Origin: Paenibacillus guangzhouensis
GTDB lineage: Bacteria; Bacillota; Bacilli; Paenibacillales; Paenibacillaceae
Length of the DNA: 64,000 nucleotides
Direction: 5' to 3'
Assembly (NCBI RefSeq): GCF_009363075.1
Contig: NZ_CP045293.1
Span: forward strand, 186,001-250,000
The notes under the pieces: model-generated
The model's database searches: none
Told to the model about the DNA's origin: nothing
Seen by the model: the letters and a program-made list of their open reading frames with translations, nothing else
Made by a program: the position numbers and the translations under genes
Part shown: one piece after another, positions 56,504 through 64,000 of the stretch
How positions within the stretch are numbered: position 1 is the stretch's first letter
Layout: each line of letters begins with the position of its first letter

Positions 56504-57412
56504 TTGAGGACGTTCTACAAGACATCCTTCGGGGAAAAAGTATTCAAAGTCTTGATCTATCTATGCATCACGGCACTGTGTCTATCGATTATCCTTCCTT
56601 TCTTAAACATATTGGCCCTGTCCTTCAATGCGGGAAAAGACGCGGAGCGCGGCGGAATCTACTTCTGGCCGCGGGTCTGGTCGCTTCAAAACTTCGCGGA
56701 GGTGCTGACCTCCGCCAATATGCTCTCTGCGTTCGGTATTTCGCTGTTCCGGACGATCCTCGGAACGCTGGCGAGCGTATTCCTGACCGCACTGGCGGCC
56801 TATACCCTGAAGAGCAAGACGATGCCGGGCGTGCGATTCTTCACGATCCTCATCTTCTTCACGATGCTGTTCAGCGGCGGCATTATTCCCTATTACATGC
56901 TGCTGAAATCCTTGCATTTGACGAATACGATCTGGGTGTATGTGATCCCTTCGCTGTATAGCGCATGGAACCTGATCATCATGCGGACGTTCTTTCAGCA
57001 AATCCACGTTAGTCTAGAGGAGTCGGCGCGGATCGACGGGTATAATGATTTCTCAATTTTCATGCGGGTCATCATGCCGCTGAGCAAACCAGTCATCGCG
57101 GTCATTACGCTCTTCAATGCTGTCGGCCATTGGAATGATTGGTTCACGGGCGCCTTCTACGTCAGATCGGGCGATCTTCGGCCGCTCTCTACCCTGTTGC
57201 AAGAAATGCTAACGCGGGCGGAAGCGATGCGGAGCAAGCTGGAATCGGCTGCGGGGACGACGCAATATGAGATGCTCGACAAGATGCAAGTCACGGGCGA
57301 TTCGATGAAAATGGCGACGATTATTATCGTGGTTGCGCCGATTATTCTCATTTATCCGTTCATTCAGAAGTATTTTGCGCAAGGCGTGATGATTGGTTCG
57401 ATCAAGGAATAG
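56504..57412 (+). CDS. Sugar ABC transporter permease, LplC type
   Basis: 302 residues with six membrane helices. The EAA loop is ESARIDGYNDFSIFMRVIMP (near 185) and the C-terminal tail YPFIQKYFAQGVMIGSIKE is the standard ending of MalG/LplC-type permeases. It begins with TTG after AAGGAGG, 7-9 bases upstream. A frame at 56413 on the same strand overlaps it and is a shadow. It completes the importer with the LplB-type and LplA-type genes. Confidence 0.92.
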   Translation: MRTFYKTSFGEKVFKVLIYLCITALCLSIILPFLNILALSFNAGKDAERGGIYFWPRVWSLQNFAEVLTSANMLSAFGISLFRTILGTLASVFLTALAAYTLKSKTMPGVRFFTILIFFTMLFSGGIIPYYMLLKSLHLTNTIWVYVIPSLYSAWNLIIMRTFFQQIHVSLEESARIDGYNDFSIFMRVIMPLSKPVIAVITLFNAVGHWNDWFTGAFYVRSGDLRPLSTLLQEMLTRAEAMRSKLESAAGTTQYEMLDKMQVTGDSMKMATIIIVVAPIILIYPFIQKYFAQGVMIGSIKE

Positions 57413-57437
57413 GAACAAGGCAGAGGAGGGGAACGGC

Positions 57438-58328
57438 ATGCGGATTGACAATCCATACGATAAGCCTGGCAAGTGGCTGCGGGGCAGCTTCCACAATCAT
57501 ACGAACAACAGCGACGGGTGGTTCCCGCTCGAGACGGTCTACAAGATGTATGCGGATTATGACTTTCTCGCCATATCCGATCATGACAAGATGACGAATC
57601 TGGATGCGCCATGCCGTATTCCTACCGTCTTCGAGGCGATTGAAGTGAGCAGTACGAAGCCGCATATGCTGCTCGTTCAGCCGCCGCATACGATCCTGGA
57701 AGGTTATAGCAACGAATTTACGATCGAAAATTACCAGCGGCTCGCGGATGCAGCGCTCAATCATGGCGGGATTTGCGTACTGGTGCACCCGAATCGGTAC
57801 TTCTCGAACTTCTGGACGCTCGAAGACATGCTGCAGATGGAGCGGTATACCGGCGTGGAGATCTATAACGGGGATGGTAATGTGGAATACGATATCGCTT
57901 TTGACAAATGGGATGCGCTGCTCTCGGCGGGACGCAAAGTATGGGGCTTCGGCAATGACGACTCCCATGTCTATGGGCAAGAAAAACAGGCGTGGAATAT
58001 GGTGCTCGCCGAAGAGCATTCGCATGAGGGGATTCTGTCGGCTATTCGGCGCGGCAGCTTCTACGTATCGACGGGTTATGGGTTCGAATCGATTCGGGTG
58101 GAAGGTCATAAGGTGATCATCGAGCTGAGATCGAACAACCTCCTTGATCGAATGTATAAATACGTTACGTTGTTCGGAAAACACGGCCGAGTGCTGCACG
58201 AAGCGACAGGACGAATCCATCGCGTCGAATACCAGTGTCAAGGCGATGAAGGATATGTGCGGGTTAGCGCTTATATTGAGGGAGGGTATGCGGCGTTCTC
58301 CCAGCCCCTATTTATTATGAAGGATTAG
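57438..58328 (+). CDS. PHP-domain phosphoesterase
   Basis: 296 residues. The PHP metal site is visible: SFHNHTNNSDGW (two histidines and an aspartate), FLAISDHDKM, CVLVHPNRYFSN and GFGNDDSHVYG. Such stand-alone PHP proteins hydrolyse phosphate esters with a trinuclear metal centre; known examples act on histidinol phosphate, nucleotides or phosphorylated sugars. The C-terminal 80 residues form a beta-rich extension. The ATG at 57438 has GAGGAGGGG 6 bases upstream. Located directly after the importer genes, it could dephosphorylate an imported or cleaved inositol phosphate (inference). Confidence 0.87.
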   Translation: MRIDNPYDKPGKWLRGSFHNHTNNSDGWFPLETVYKMYADYDFLAISDHDKMTNLDAPCRIPTVFEAIEVSSTKPHMLLVQPPHTILEGYSNEFTIENYQRLADAALNHGGICVLVHPNRYFSNFWTLEDMLQMERYTGVEIYNGDGNVEYDIAFDKWDALLSAGRKVWGFGNDDSHVYGQEKQAWNMVLAEEHSHEGILSAIRRGSFYVSTGYGFESIRVEGHKVIIELRSNNLLDRMYKYVTLFGKHGRVLHEATGRIHRVEYQCQGDEGYVRVSAYIEGGYAAFSQPLFIMKD

Positions 58329-58340
58329 GATGAGGATGAC

Positions 58341-59351
58341 ATGAGTGTGAAGATCAAAGATGTTGCGCTTCGGGCAGGGGTATCCACGACGACGGTCTCG
58401 CGGGTGCTGAACGGGGAGAAGTACGTGAAGGACGAATTGAAACGGCGGGTCACTGCTGCAATTGATGAGCTGGGGTATGCGCCAAGTCATATCGCACGCA
58501 GCTTGGTTCGCAACAAGACGGATTTGATCGGCGTCATCGTGCCGGATCTCACGTCCAGCTTTTACTCGACGATCCTGAGCTCTATTGAGCAGACGGCTGC
58601 TTCGAATGGCTACAACCTGCTCGTATGCAATATTAGCGAAGATATTGAGAAGGAAATGAAGTATTTGAAAATTTTTAAGGAGATGCGGGTAGAAGGTATC
58701 ATCATCATGCACGAGAAGATCAATGAAGAGATTCGCGGGTTCATTAACGGTCTGCAGATTCCAGTCATCTTCTCCAGCGTGAAGCCGATGGACCAGTCCT
58801 TCATCTCGGTCATCGTCGACGATTATACGGCTGCGTATGACGCGACACGGTATCTGATCGAGCTTGGTCATGAGCGGATTGCATTCATTGGCGGCGATAT
58901 GCGGGACATTACGTCGGGGCAGAACCGGTATGTTGGCTATTGCAACGCCCTGAGGGACCATGGGCTCAAGATTGTCCATGACCGGATTCGATTTGGTGAT
59001 TATAAGGTGCAGAGTGGCTACGAGCGTATGGGCGAGCTGTTGCGACACGAGCAACGGCCGACGGCCGTGTTCGCAGTGAGTGACGATATGGCGATCGGCG
59101 CGGTCAACTGCATTATCGATCATGGCATGCGTGTGCCGGACGATATTTCGGTCATGGGCTTCGACGGAAGCCAGATGACGGAGCTGGTTCGGCCAAGAAT
59201 TACGTCGATGGAACAACCGATTCATCAGATGGGGGTCGTGACCGTCGAGACGTTACTCCAGCTCATTCGAGGCGAGATCGAACAGGATGAAGATATCATC
59301 TTAGGCCATCGATTGGAAGTTCGAGATAGCTGCAGACAGCGATCGAATTGA
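58341..59351 (+). CDS. LacI-family transcriptional regulator
   Basis: 336 residues. N-terminal helix-turn-helix IKDVALRAGVSTTTVSRVLN, hinge helix region ELGYAPSHIARSLVRNKTD, then a periplasmic-binding-protein-like sensor domain (LIGVIVPDLTSSFYSTILSS and onward; VFAVSDDMAIGAVNCIIDHG and VMGFDGSQMTELVRPRITSM late). It likely represses the cluster until the substrate or an intermediate binds. Two matching operator-like palindromes at 53438 and 54608 are the obvious targets. The gene lies 12 bases after the PHP gene, so the regulator is part of the operon it would control. Confidence 0.92.
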   Translation: MSVKIKDVALRAGVSTTTVSRVLNGEKYVKDELKRRVTAAIDELGYAPSHIARSLVRNKTDLIGVIVPDLTSSFYSTILSSIEQTAASNGYNLLVCNISEDIEKEMKYLKIFKEMRVEGIIIMHEKINEEIRGFINGLQIPVIFSSVKPMDQSFISVIVDDYTAAYDATRYLIELGHERIAFIGGDMRDITSGQNRYVGYCNALRDHGLKIVHDRIRFGDYKVQSGYERMGELLRHEQRPTAVFAVSDDMAIGAVNCIIDHGMRVPDDISVMGFDGSQMTELVRPRITSMEQPIHQMGVVTVETLLQLIRGEIEQDEDIILGHRLEVRDSCRQRSN

Positions 59352-59396
59352 TGGGAGCGTATCGTTTCGGCAGGAAGGGACGAGGAGAGGGAGCAG

Positions 59397-60350
59397 TTGA
59401 AGACATATGATGCTTTGGTCATTGGTGACGCGAACGTGGATTTGGTCGTGGTGGGATGCAACGCCCTGCCGCTTCCCGGACAAGAAATATTCGTAGAGGA
59501 CATGTCGCTGCATGTCGGCGGCGGCGCGGCAATATTCGGCCTAACCCTTGCCAAGCTGGGCAAGGCGGTCGCTTTCAAAGGCGTTGTAGGGCAAGATTAC
59601 TACGGCCAATATGTTCTGGATCAATTCCGACAGGCTGGTATTGATACCAGCTACGTGAAACGGAGTGATCTGGGTGCGACAGGACTATCGATTGCGATTA
59701 ATCCGGAGCGGGACCGCTCCTTTATTTCATACGCAGGGACGAATGCGGAATTGCAAATCGATCCATTCATCGATCTGGATGCGGTGCCAGCAAGACACGT
59801 ACATCTGACGGGGTATCGCGGGAGTCGGAACCATACGCAATTCATGCGCATCGTACGAAGGCTGAAGGAATCGGGCGTCACAGTGTCTCTCGACGTCGGA
59901 TGGGATGATACCGGGGAATGGTATCCGGGGGTATTCGATCTGATGGAGGAGATCGACGTATTCTTCATGAACGAGACGGAGGCTTTGCATTATACGGGGT
60001 GTACAGTGATGGAAGAGAGTATTGAACAGCTGCGGGAGCGACGGAAAAACGTTGTGGTGAAACAGGGAGCTGGAGGCGCAACGGCCATTATCAACGGCAC
60101 GGTGACGCATCAAGCTGGGTATGCCGTGAACGTCGTGGATACGACGGGGGCGGGGGATTCTTTTAACGCGGGATATATCGATGGGTACCTGAGTGGTCTA
60201 TCTGTGGAGGAATGCCTTGCGTACGGCAATGCTTGCGGCGCGCTGTCGGTTCAGGATTATGGAGGCAGTACGGGAGCGGTGGACCTTCCTCGGCTCACCA
60301 CATTTATCGAGGCGCATCGTGTCATAGATAACGGAGGGAATGCGAAATGA
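59397..60350 (+). CDS. PfkB-family carbohydrate kinase
   Basis: 317 residues. Ribokinase fold: the N-terminal DALVIGDANVDLVVVGCNAL, the first signature LHVGGGAAIFGLTLAKLGKA and the C-terminal VDTTGAGDSFNAGYIDGYL with the catalytic aspartate. It is clearly different from IolC in the same region, so it should act on another substrate, for example a sugar or inositol released from the conjugate. TTG start with a GAGGAGAGGGAG ribosome site. Its stop overlaps the start of the peptidase-like gene by 4 bases (ATGA). Confidence 0.9.
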   Translation: MKTYDALVIGDANVDLVVVGCNALPLPGQEIFVEDMSLHVGGGAAIFGLTLAKLGKAVAFKGVVGQDYYGQYVLDQFRQAGIDTSYVKRSDLGATGLSIAINPERDRSFISYAGTNAELQIDPFIDLDAVPARHVHLTGYRGSRNHTQFMRIVRRLKESGVTVSLDVGWDDTGEWYPGVFDLMEEIDVFFMNETEALHYTGCTVMEESIEQLRERRKNVVVKQGAGGATAIINGTVTHQAGYAVNVVDTTGAGDSFNAGYIDGYLSGLSVEECLAYGNACGALSVQDYGGSTGAVDLPRLTTFIEAHRVIDNGGNAK

Positions 60351-61837
60351 CGGGAATCATCGGGCGGTCGGAGGACGCGAAAGTGTTGATTCTGCCGATC
60401 AGTAAGGAGGACGTCGCGAATGGGTGCGTGTCGGTAGGAGTAGGTTCGGTCTCGTTATCGCTTCGTCCGTCAGCAGGTGATCCGGATTCGCTTACTTGGG
60501 TGAGCGGTCCGCCGGGGGGACCTAGCATGCTGTTCGTTGGACTCGGCGAACGGGCGCGCGTGAATGCGGAATGTATACGGAAAGCCGCAGGGCATGCAGG
60601 AAGAGCATTGATACGCGATCAGTTGGCCGCGGTGCAAGTTTCTTTCGAATGGCTGGCGGTGATGCCATTGAAGGCCTGTGAAGCAGCAGGGGCTTGGATG
60701 GAAGGATGGACGCTTGGGACTTATGCTTTTGAGCGGTACAAAGCGACGGTGAAGGAGCGGGTTGTTCCTCCGGTGTATTTGGACATTGAAGGAACGTTCG
60801 AGGCGGAGGAGCAGGTGCGGCTCGCGCGTATTCGTGCGGAAGGGACAATGCTCGCGCGCGACCTCGCAAATGAACCGCCAAATGCGCTGCGTCCGGAGAC
60901 GTTCGCAAGGCGAGTGCAGAAGCATTTTGCCGATACGCTCGTACGGGTTGAGGTACTACCGGCGAGCAGTTTGGAGCTGCAAGGGATGGTTGGGGTGCTC
61001 GCCGTCGGGCGCGGGAGCGTGCATCCGCCGGTGATGATCAAACTGACGTATTGCACTGACCCGGCACAGCCGCTCATTGCCCTGGTCGGGAAAGGCATTA
61101 CCTTCGATACGGGCGGGATCTCGCTCAAGAAAGATTACAACATTAGCGACATGCGGATGGATATGGCCGGCGGGGCGGCTGTGGTCGGCGCGATGGAGAT
61201 CTTGTCACGCAGCGACGCTTCGGTGAATGTCGTTGCCTTGATTCCGGCGGCGGAGAACATGCCAGGCGGCAATGCGTTAATGCCGGGCGAAATCTTGACG
61301 TATGCGAACGGATTGACGGTACAAGTCGGCAATACCGATGCCGAAGGGCGGCTGGTGCTTGCGGATGCGCTCCTCTATGCCCATCGTCTTGGTGCGGCGG
61401 AAGTCACGGATATCGCGACGTTGACCTATTCCTGTACAGGGGCGCTGGGCTCGAAGTACGCCGGCGTCTTTGGTGATCAGCATCTGGTGGATGCGATAAG
61501 GGAGGCTGGTGAACGCGTAGGGGAGAAGGTGTGGCAGCTGCCGTTAGCCGAAGAGTATGACAGATACTTGGACAGTGATTGCGCGGATCTATGCAACGTG
61601 AGCAGTGTTCCAGAAGCGGGGGCGATTACCGCAGCGTTGTTCTTGCGAAGGTTCGTCCACCCGTCGATGAAGTGGGTGCATCTCGACATGGCAGGTCTGA
61701 AGGAAGTTTCGTCGGCCGCGGGGTACCACGCGCCAGGAGCGACGGGATATGGGACGCGCATGCTCGCGGAATGGGTGATGCGTCGTGCAACGTTGCATGC
61801 GGGAAGGAGAAGGTGTGATGAAGACGATTGCGATTGA
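60347..61837 (+). CDS. M17 leucyl-aminopeptidase family protein
   Basis: 496 residues, full length. The C-terminal catalytic domain shows the two-metal site: LVGKGITFDTGGISLKKDYN, DMRMDMAGGAAVVGAMEIL and the signature NTDAEGRLVLADALLYA. The N-terminal ~160 residues are the family's regulatory domain. M17 enzymes cleave N-terminal amino acids from peptides and also Cys-Gly and other amide conjugates. Finding it between a sugar kinase and an aldo/keto reductase, with overlaps of 4 and 20 bases, is unusual for this normally free-standing enzyme. The C-terminal tail (RRATLHAGRRRCDEDDCD) extends past the family's usual end. Confidence 0.92.
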   Translation: MTGIIGRSEDAKVLILPISKEDVANGCVSVGVGSVSLSLRPSAGDPDSLTWVSGPPGGPSMLFVGLGERARVNAECIRKAAGHAGRALIRDQLAAVQVSFEWLAVMPLKACEAAGAWMEGWTLGTYAFERYKATVKERVVPPVYLDIEGTFEAEEQVRLARIRAEGTMLARDLANEPPNALRPETFARRVQKHFADTLVRVEVLPASSLELQGMVGVLAVGRGSVHPPVMIKLTYCTDPAQPLIALVGKGITFDTGGISLKKDYNISDMRMDMAGGAAVVGAMEILSRSDASVNVVALIPAAENMPGGNALMPGEILTYANGLTVQVGNTDAEGRLVLADALLYAHRLGAAEVTDIATLTYSCTGALGSKYAGVFGDQHLVDAIREAGERVGEKVWQLPLAEEYDRYLDSDCADLCNVSSVPEAGAITAALFLRRFVHPSMKWVHLDMAGLKEVSSAAGYHAPGATGYGTRMLAEWVMRRATLHAGRRRCDEDDCD

Positions 61838-62789
61838 AGCGATGTTGGAAGGCCGTCCTATCAGGCATCTCGTCGCTCAATTGATTATGGGATCAGGCAA
61901 TTTCTTGCGGCGAGATGATGCTGAGCACATTGATCTGATGTTCGATACCTTCCTTCGCGTAGGCGGCAATCTGATCGATACGGCGCATCAATATGGGCGC
62001 TGTGAGCGCAAGATCGGCGAGTGGATTGATCGCTCCGGTAGACGCAGCGAATTGAAGATCCTCACGAAGGGAGCTCATCATGACGATGGGGAGCCTGGGC
62101 CGCGCGTGAATCCAAAGGCGATCACGAAGGATCTGCTCGAGAGCTTGGAACGCCTCCGGACCGATCATGTGGAACTCTACGCGCTGCATCGTGATGATCC
62201 ATCGGTTGAAGTTGCCCCGATTATGGAGGTCTTGAATGAACATCTAGAAGCCGGACGCATCCATGCTATAGGCGCATCGAATTGGACGCATGAGCGGATC
62301 CAGGAGGCGAATGACTATGCGGCTACGCATGGACTCATCGGGTTCACGTTCAACAGCCCGAACCTGAGCTTAGCCAAATGCCGGGTCCCACGCTGGGAAG
62401 GCTGCGTCTCGGCTGGCCGCGACATGTGCGAGTGGCATACGCGTAACCAGCTGCCGTTGTTGTCTTGGTCCTCGCAGGCAGGCGGGTTTTTCACGGGCCG
62501 CTTCACGCCGGATGTGCAGGACGATGCCGAGATGGTGAAAGTGTACTATACGAAGGACAATTGGGAGCGGTATGCGCGAGCGGATCAGCTCGCGCAGGGG
62601 AAAGGCGTCAGCCGGATGCAGATTGCGCTCTCCTACGTGCTGCATCAACCGTTTCCGACGGCGGCGCTGGTTGGGATGGAGACGGTGGACGAAGTGTTGT
62701 CTTCCGCTGCGGGGCTTATGGTGACGTTAACGGAGCACGAAGTTCGATGGCTGGATTTGCTCAAAGGAGGCGAAGGGGATGCGGAATAA
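61818..62789 (+). CDS. Aldo/keto reductase
   Basis: 323 residues, NAD(P)H-dependent TIM barrel. The catalytic tetrad is visible: Asp and Tyr in LIDTAHQYGRCERKIGEW, Lys in LKILTKGAHHDD and His in VELYALHRDDPS. The nucleotide-binding C-terminal part includes PTAALVGMETVDEVLSSAAG. The ATG at 61818 lies inside the end of the peptidase gene (20-base overlap) with GGAGAAGGTG just upstream. It could oxidise or reduce an inositol-derived ketone, taking the place of the missing IolG (inference). Confidence 0.9.
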   Translation: MKTIAIEAMLEGRPIRHLVAQLIMGSGNFLRRDDAEHIDLMFDTFLRVGGNLIDTAHQYGRCERKIGEWIDRSGRRSELKILTKGAHHDDGEPGPRVNPKAITKDLLESLERLRTDHVELYALHRDDPSVEVAPIMEVLNEHLEAGRIHAIGASNWTHERIQEANDYAATHGLIGFTFNSPNLSLAKCRVPRWEGCVSAGRDMCEWHTRNQLPLLSWSSQAGGFFTGRFTPDVQDDAEMVKVYYTKDNWERYARADQLAQGKGVSRMQIALSYVLHQPFPTAALVGMETVDEVLSSAAGLMVTLTEHEVRWLDLLKGGEGDAE

Positions 62790-63540
62790 GTTCGCTGCGC
62801 AGTTATTTACGCTGCGAGAAGCTTGCAAGCAAGATTTCTACGGAACGTTGCGTACGCTGAAGGATATAGGCTGGCTTGCGGTGCAGATTGACGGATTACA
62901 CGGTTATCCGGCTGAAGAGATCGCTTCAGTGCTGAGGGAGACGGGGTTGTCCGTAGCGGGGATGCACGTTAGTCTCGCGCGAATGAATCATGAACTGGAG
63001 GCGGTGATCCGCGAAGCGGAGTTGTTCGCGACACCTTACATCTACTGCAATTCGGTTCCGGGTGCGTTACAGAACGAAGAAGGGTATCGACAATTGAAAC
63101 GGGAACTGCTGACGGTAGCGGGGAAGGTTCACGAGAAGGGTCTTTATATCGGACATCACAATCATGACTTCGAATTCCATACGGTTGTCGACGGGAAGGC
63201 AGCAATGGATTATGTGTTGGATCCGGAAGAGCAAGGAGCCTTGCTGCCGGAATTCGATACGTACTGGATTCAGAAGGCGGGTCTTGATCCGCTTACCTAT
63301 ATTTCAACGTACGCAGGTCGACGGCTCCCAATTTTGCATTTCAAAGATATGACTTCGGATGAGCGGCAATATTTTACGGAAATTGGCGCGGGATGCATCG
63401 ATTTCGAACCCATTCTCACATGGGGCGAGGCGAATGGCGTCGAATATTACGCGATCGAACAGGATTATTGCCCGGGTAATCCTTTTGACAGCTTGGCACA
63501 GTCGTTAGATTATTTGTTGCGGCTTACGCGCGGGAAATAA
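62779..63540 (+). CDS. Sugar phosphate isomerase/epimerase family protein (IolE/IolI-like fold)
   Basis: 253 residues, xylose-isomerase-like TIM barrel. Opening KFAAQLFTLREACKQDFYGT, later GLYIGHHNHDFEFHTVVDG, LPEFDTYWIQKAGLDPLTYI and LPILHFKDMTSDE hold the usual metal ligands (Glu, Asp, His). The family includes IolE dehydratase, IolI isomerase and MocC; the short length is nearer to IolI or generic epimerases than to the ~297-residue IolE. It overlaps the reductase by 11 bases and is the last gene of the operon. A strong hairpin follows. Confidence 0.88.
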   Translation: MRNKFAAQLFTLREACKQDFYGTLRTLKDIGWLAVQIDGLHGYPAEEIASVLRETGLSVAGMHVSLARMNHELEAVIREAELFATPYIYCNSVPGALQNEEGYRQLKRELLTVAGKVHEKGLYIGHHNHDFEFHTVVDGKAAMDYVLDPEEQGALLPEFDTYWIQKAGLDPLTYISTYAGRRLPILHFKDMTSDERQYFTEIGAGCIDFEPILTWGEANGVEYYAIEQDYCPGNPFDSLAQSLDYLLRLTRGK

Positions 63541-63545
63541 AATGC

Positions 63546-63577
63546 ATAGCGCCCCTCACGCGGATGAGGGGCGCTAT
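63546..63577. terminator. Terminator between the catabolic operon and the DUF441 gene
   Basis: ATAGCGCCCCTCA / TGAGGGGCGCTAT, a perfect 13-pair stem with a CGCGGA loop. The T-run is better on the minus-strand side (GCATTTTATTT), but it can serve both convergent units. Confidence 0.85.
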
Positions 63578-63599
63578 ATTGGCGCATGCAGAGCTTAAG

Positions 63600-64000
63600 C
63601 TACATTTTGCCGATTAATAAAGATAAGATTCCTGCGGCAATGAGCGGTCCGACAGGAACGCCGCCGAAGATCGCTACGCCGAGTACGGTTCCGATGAGCA
63701 GGCCTGCGACAAGCGTAGGCTGGTTGCCCATTAGTGTGACGCCGCGTCCGCCAAGGTAGGAGACGAGAACCCCAATTAGGATCGCGAGGATCGACTTCCA
63801 ATTCAGGAAGGAATGGAGCATCGTGTCGAGGCTCATCTTGCCGCTCGCAATCGGAGCCATGACGCCGATCGTTAAGATGATGATCCCGATCGTGAGGCCG
63901 TATTTCTCTATCCATGGGAAAATTTGGTCCATATGCGTAACACGCAATAGCAGCAGAACGACCATGGCTATCGTGACGGTAGAGTTGCCGCTGAATAGAC
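63600..64000 (-). CDS. DUF441 family membrane protein (YtwI/YeaL-like), partial
   Basis: At least 133 residues; the N-terminus lies beyond the window's right edge. The frame reads upstream of the first visible ATG at 63965 as [19 protein letters not shown], typical of the conserved N-terminal part of DUF441. Further helices at [38 protein letters not shown] and [17 protein letters not shown] give four membrane segments in total. Function is unknown. It is convergent with the catabolic operon. Confidence 0.88.
   Translation of the reverse strand, partial: LFSGNSTVTIAMVVLLLLRVTHMDQIFPWIEKYGLTIGIIILTIGVMAPIASGKMSLDTMLHSFLNWKSILAILIGVLVSYLGGRGVTLMGNQPTLVAGLLIGTVLGVAIFGGVPVGPLIAAGILSLLIGKM

Noticed and set aside
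56413-56961. 182-codon frame overlapping the second permease gene
   Set aside because: Different frame from the conserved permease; its later part is a frame-shifted reading of the permease gene.

Overview
The window reads as a chromosomal stretch of a Gram-positive, endospore-former-type Bacillota genome, most likely Paenibacillus or a close relative (inference). The sequence support is: a gene order matching the Bacillus subtilis cymR-yrvO-yrrD-yrrI-alaS-yrzL-yrrK-yrzB-yrrL-yrrN-yrrO-pbpI block; a T-box leader in front of alaS; frequent TTG/GTG starts behind strong Shine-Dalgarno sequences; a sigma-W-type promoter before an NfeD/flotillin operon; and LplB/LplC-type sugar ABC transporter genes. 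No rRNA, tRNA, CRISPR array, integrase or complete insertion sequence was seen.

Layout. 1-1.4 kb: end of a sugar ABC permease gene and an HlyD-type adaptor. 1.45-22 kb: a conserved housekeeping block with tRNA thiolation (mnmA, cymR, cysteine desulfurase), yrrD, an AI-2E-family permease, alaS with a very long leader, ireB, ruvX, two DUF1292 genes, mltG, two U32-family tRNA hydroxylation genes, a chemotaxis receptor, a pbpI-like penicillin-binding protein, a second AI-2E-family permease and a two-domain polysaccharide deacetylase. 22-27.3 kb: ilvD and a secreted M1-type metallopeptidase followed by a decayed tandem copy of itself. 27.4-34.5 kb: a DUF1904 gene, a tightly coupled five-gene operon built around a glutathionylspermidine-synthase-like ATP-grasp enzyme, and a large SNF2 helicase. 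34.6-44.7 kb: a MITE-like element, a secreted deacetylase, an AraC regulator divergent from a galactose operon (galK-galE-galT-mutarotase-like), a MarR regulator, metY and a butanol-type dehydrogenase. 44.8-47.5 kb: the NfeD/flotillin operon and an intergenic inverted-repeat array.

48.9-63.6 kb is the main accessory region. It holds iolD-iolB-iolC and a phosphodiesterase, then an LplB/LplA/LplC-like ABC importer, a PHP-family phosphoesterase, a LacI regulator, a second PfkB kinase, an M17 leucyl-aminopeptidase-like gene, an aldo/keto reductase and a sugar isomerase-like gene. Most of these genes are on the + strand with short gaps or overlaps. Two copies of a near-palindromic LacI-type operator flank the first permease gene. 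The cluster encodes only the middle of the myo-inositol pathway (iolG, iolE, iolJ and iolA were not recognised here). It adds phosphodiester, amide and kinase functions, so I infer an importer-linked route for an inositol conjugate rather than for free inositol.

The most unusual non-coding structure is the roughly 1 kb alaS leader. A promoter and T-box are followed by a tandem repeat with base-pair-preserving changes and then a roughly 315-base nested foldback that ends just before the alaS ribosome binding site. The window ends inside a DUF441 gene on the minus strand.
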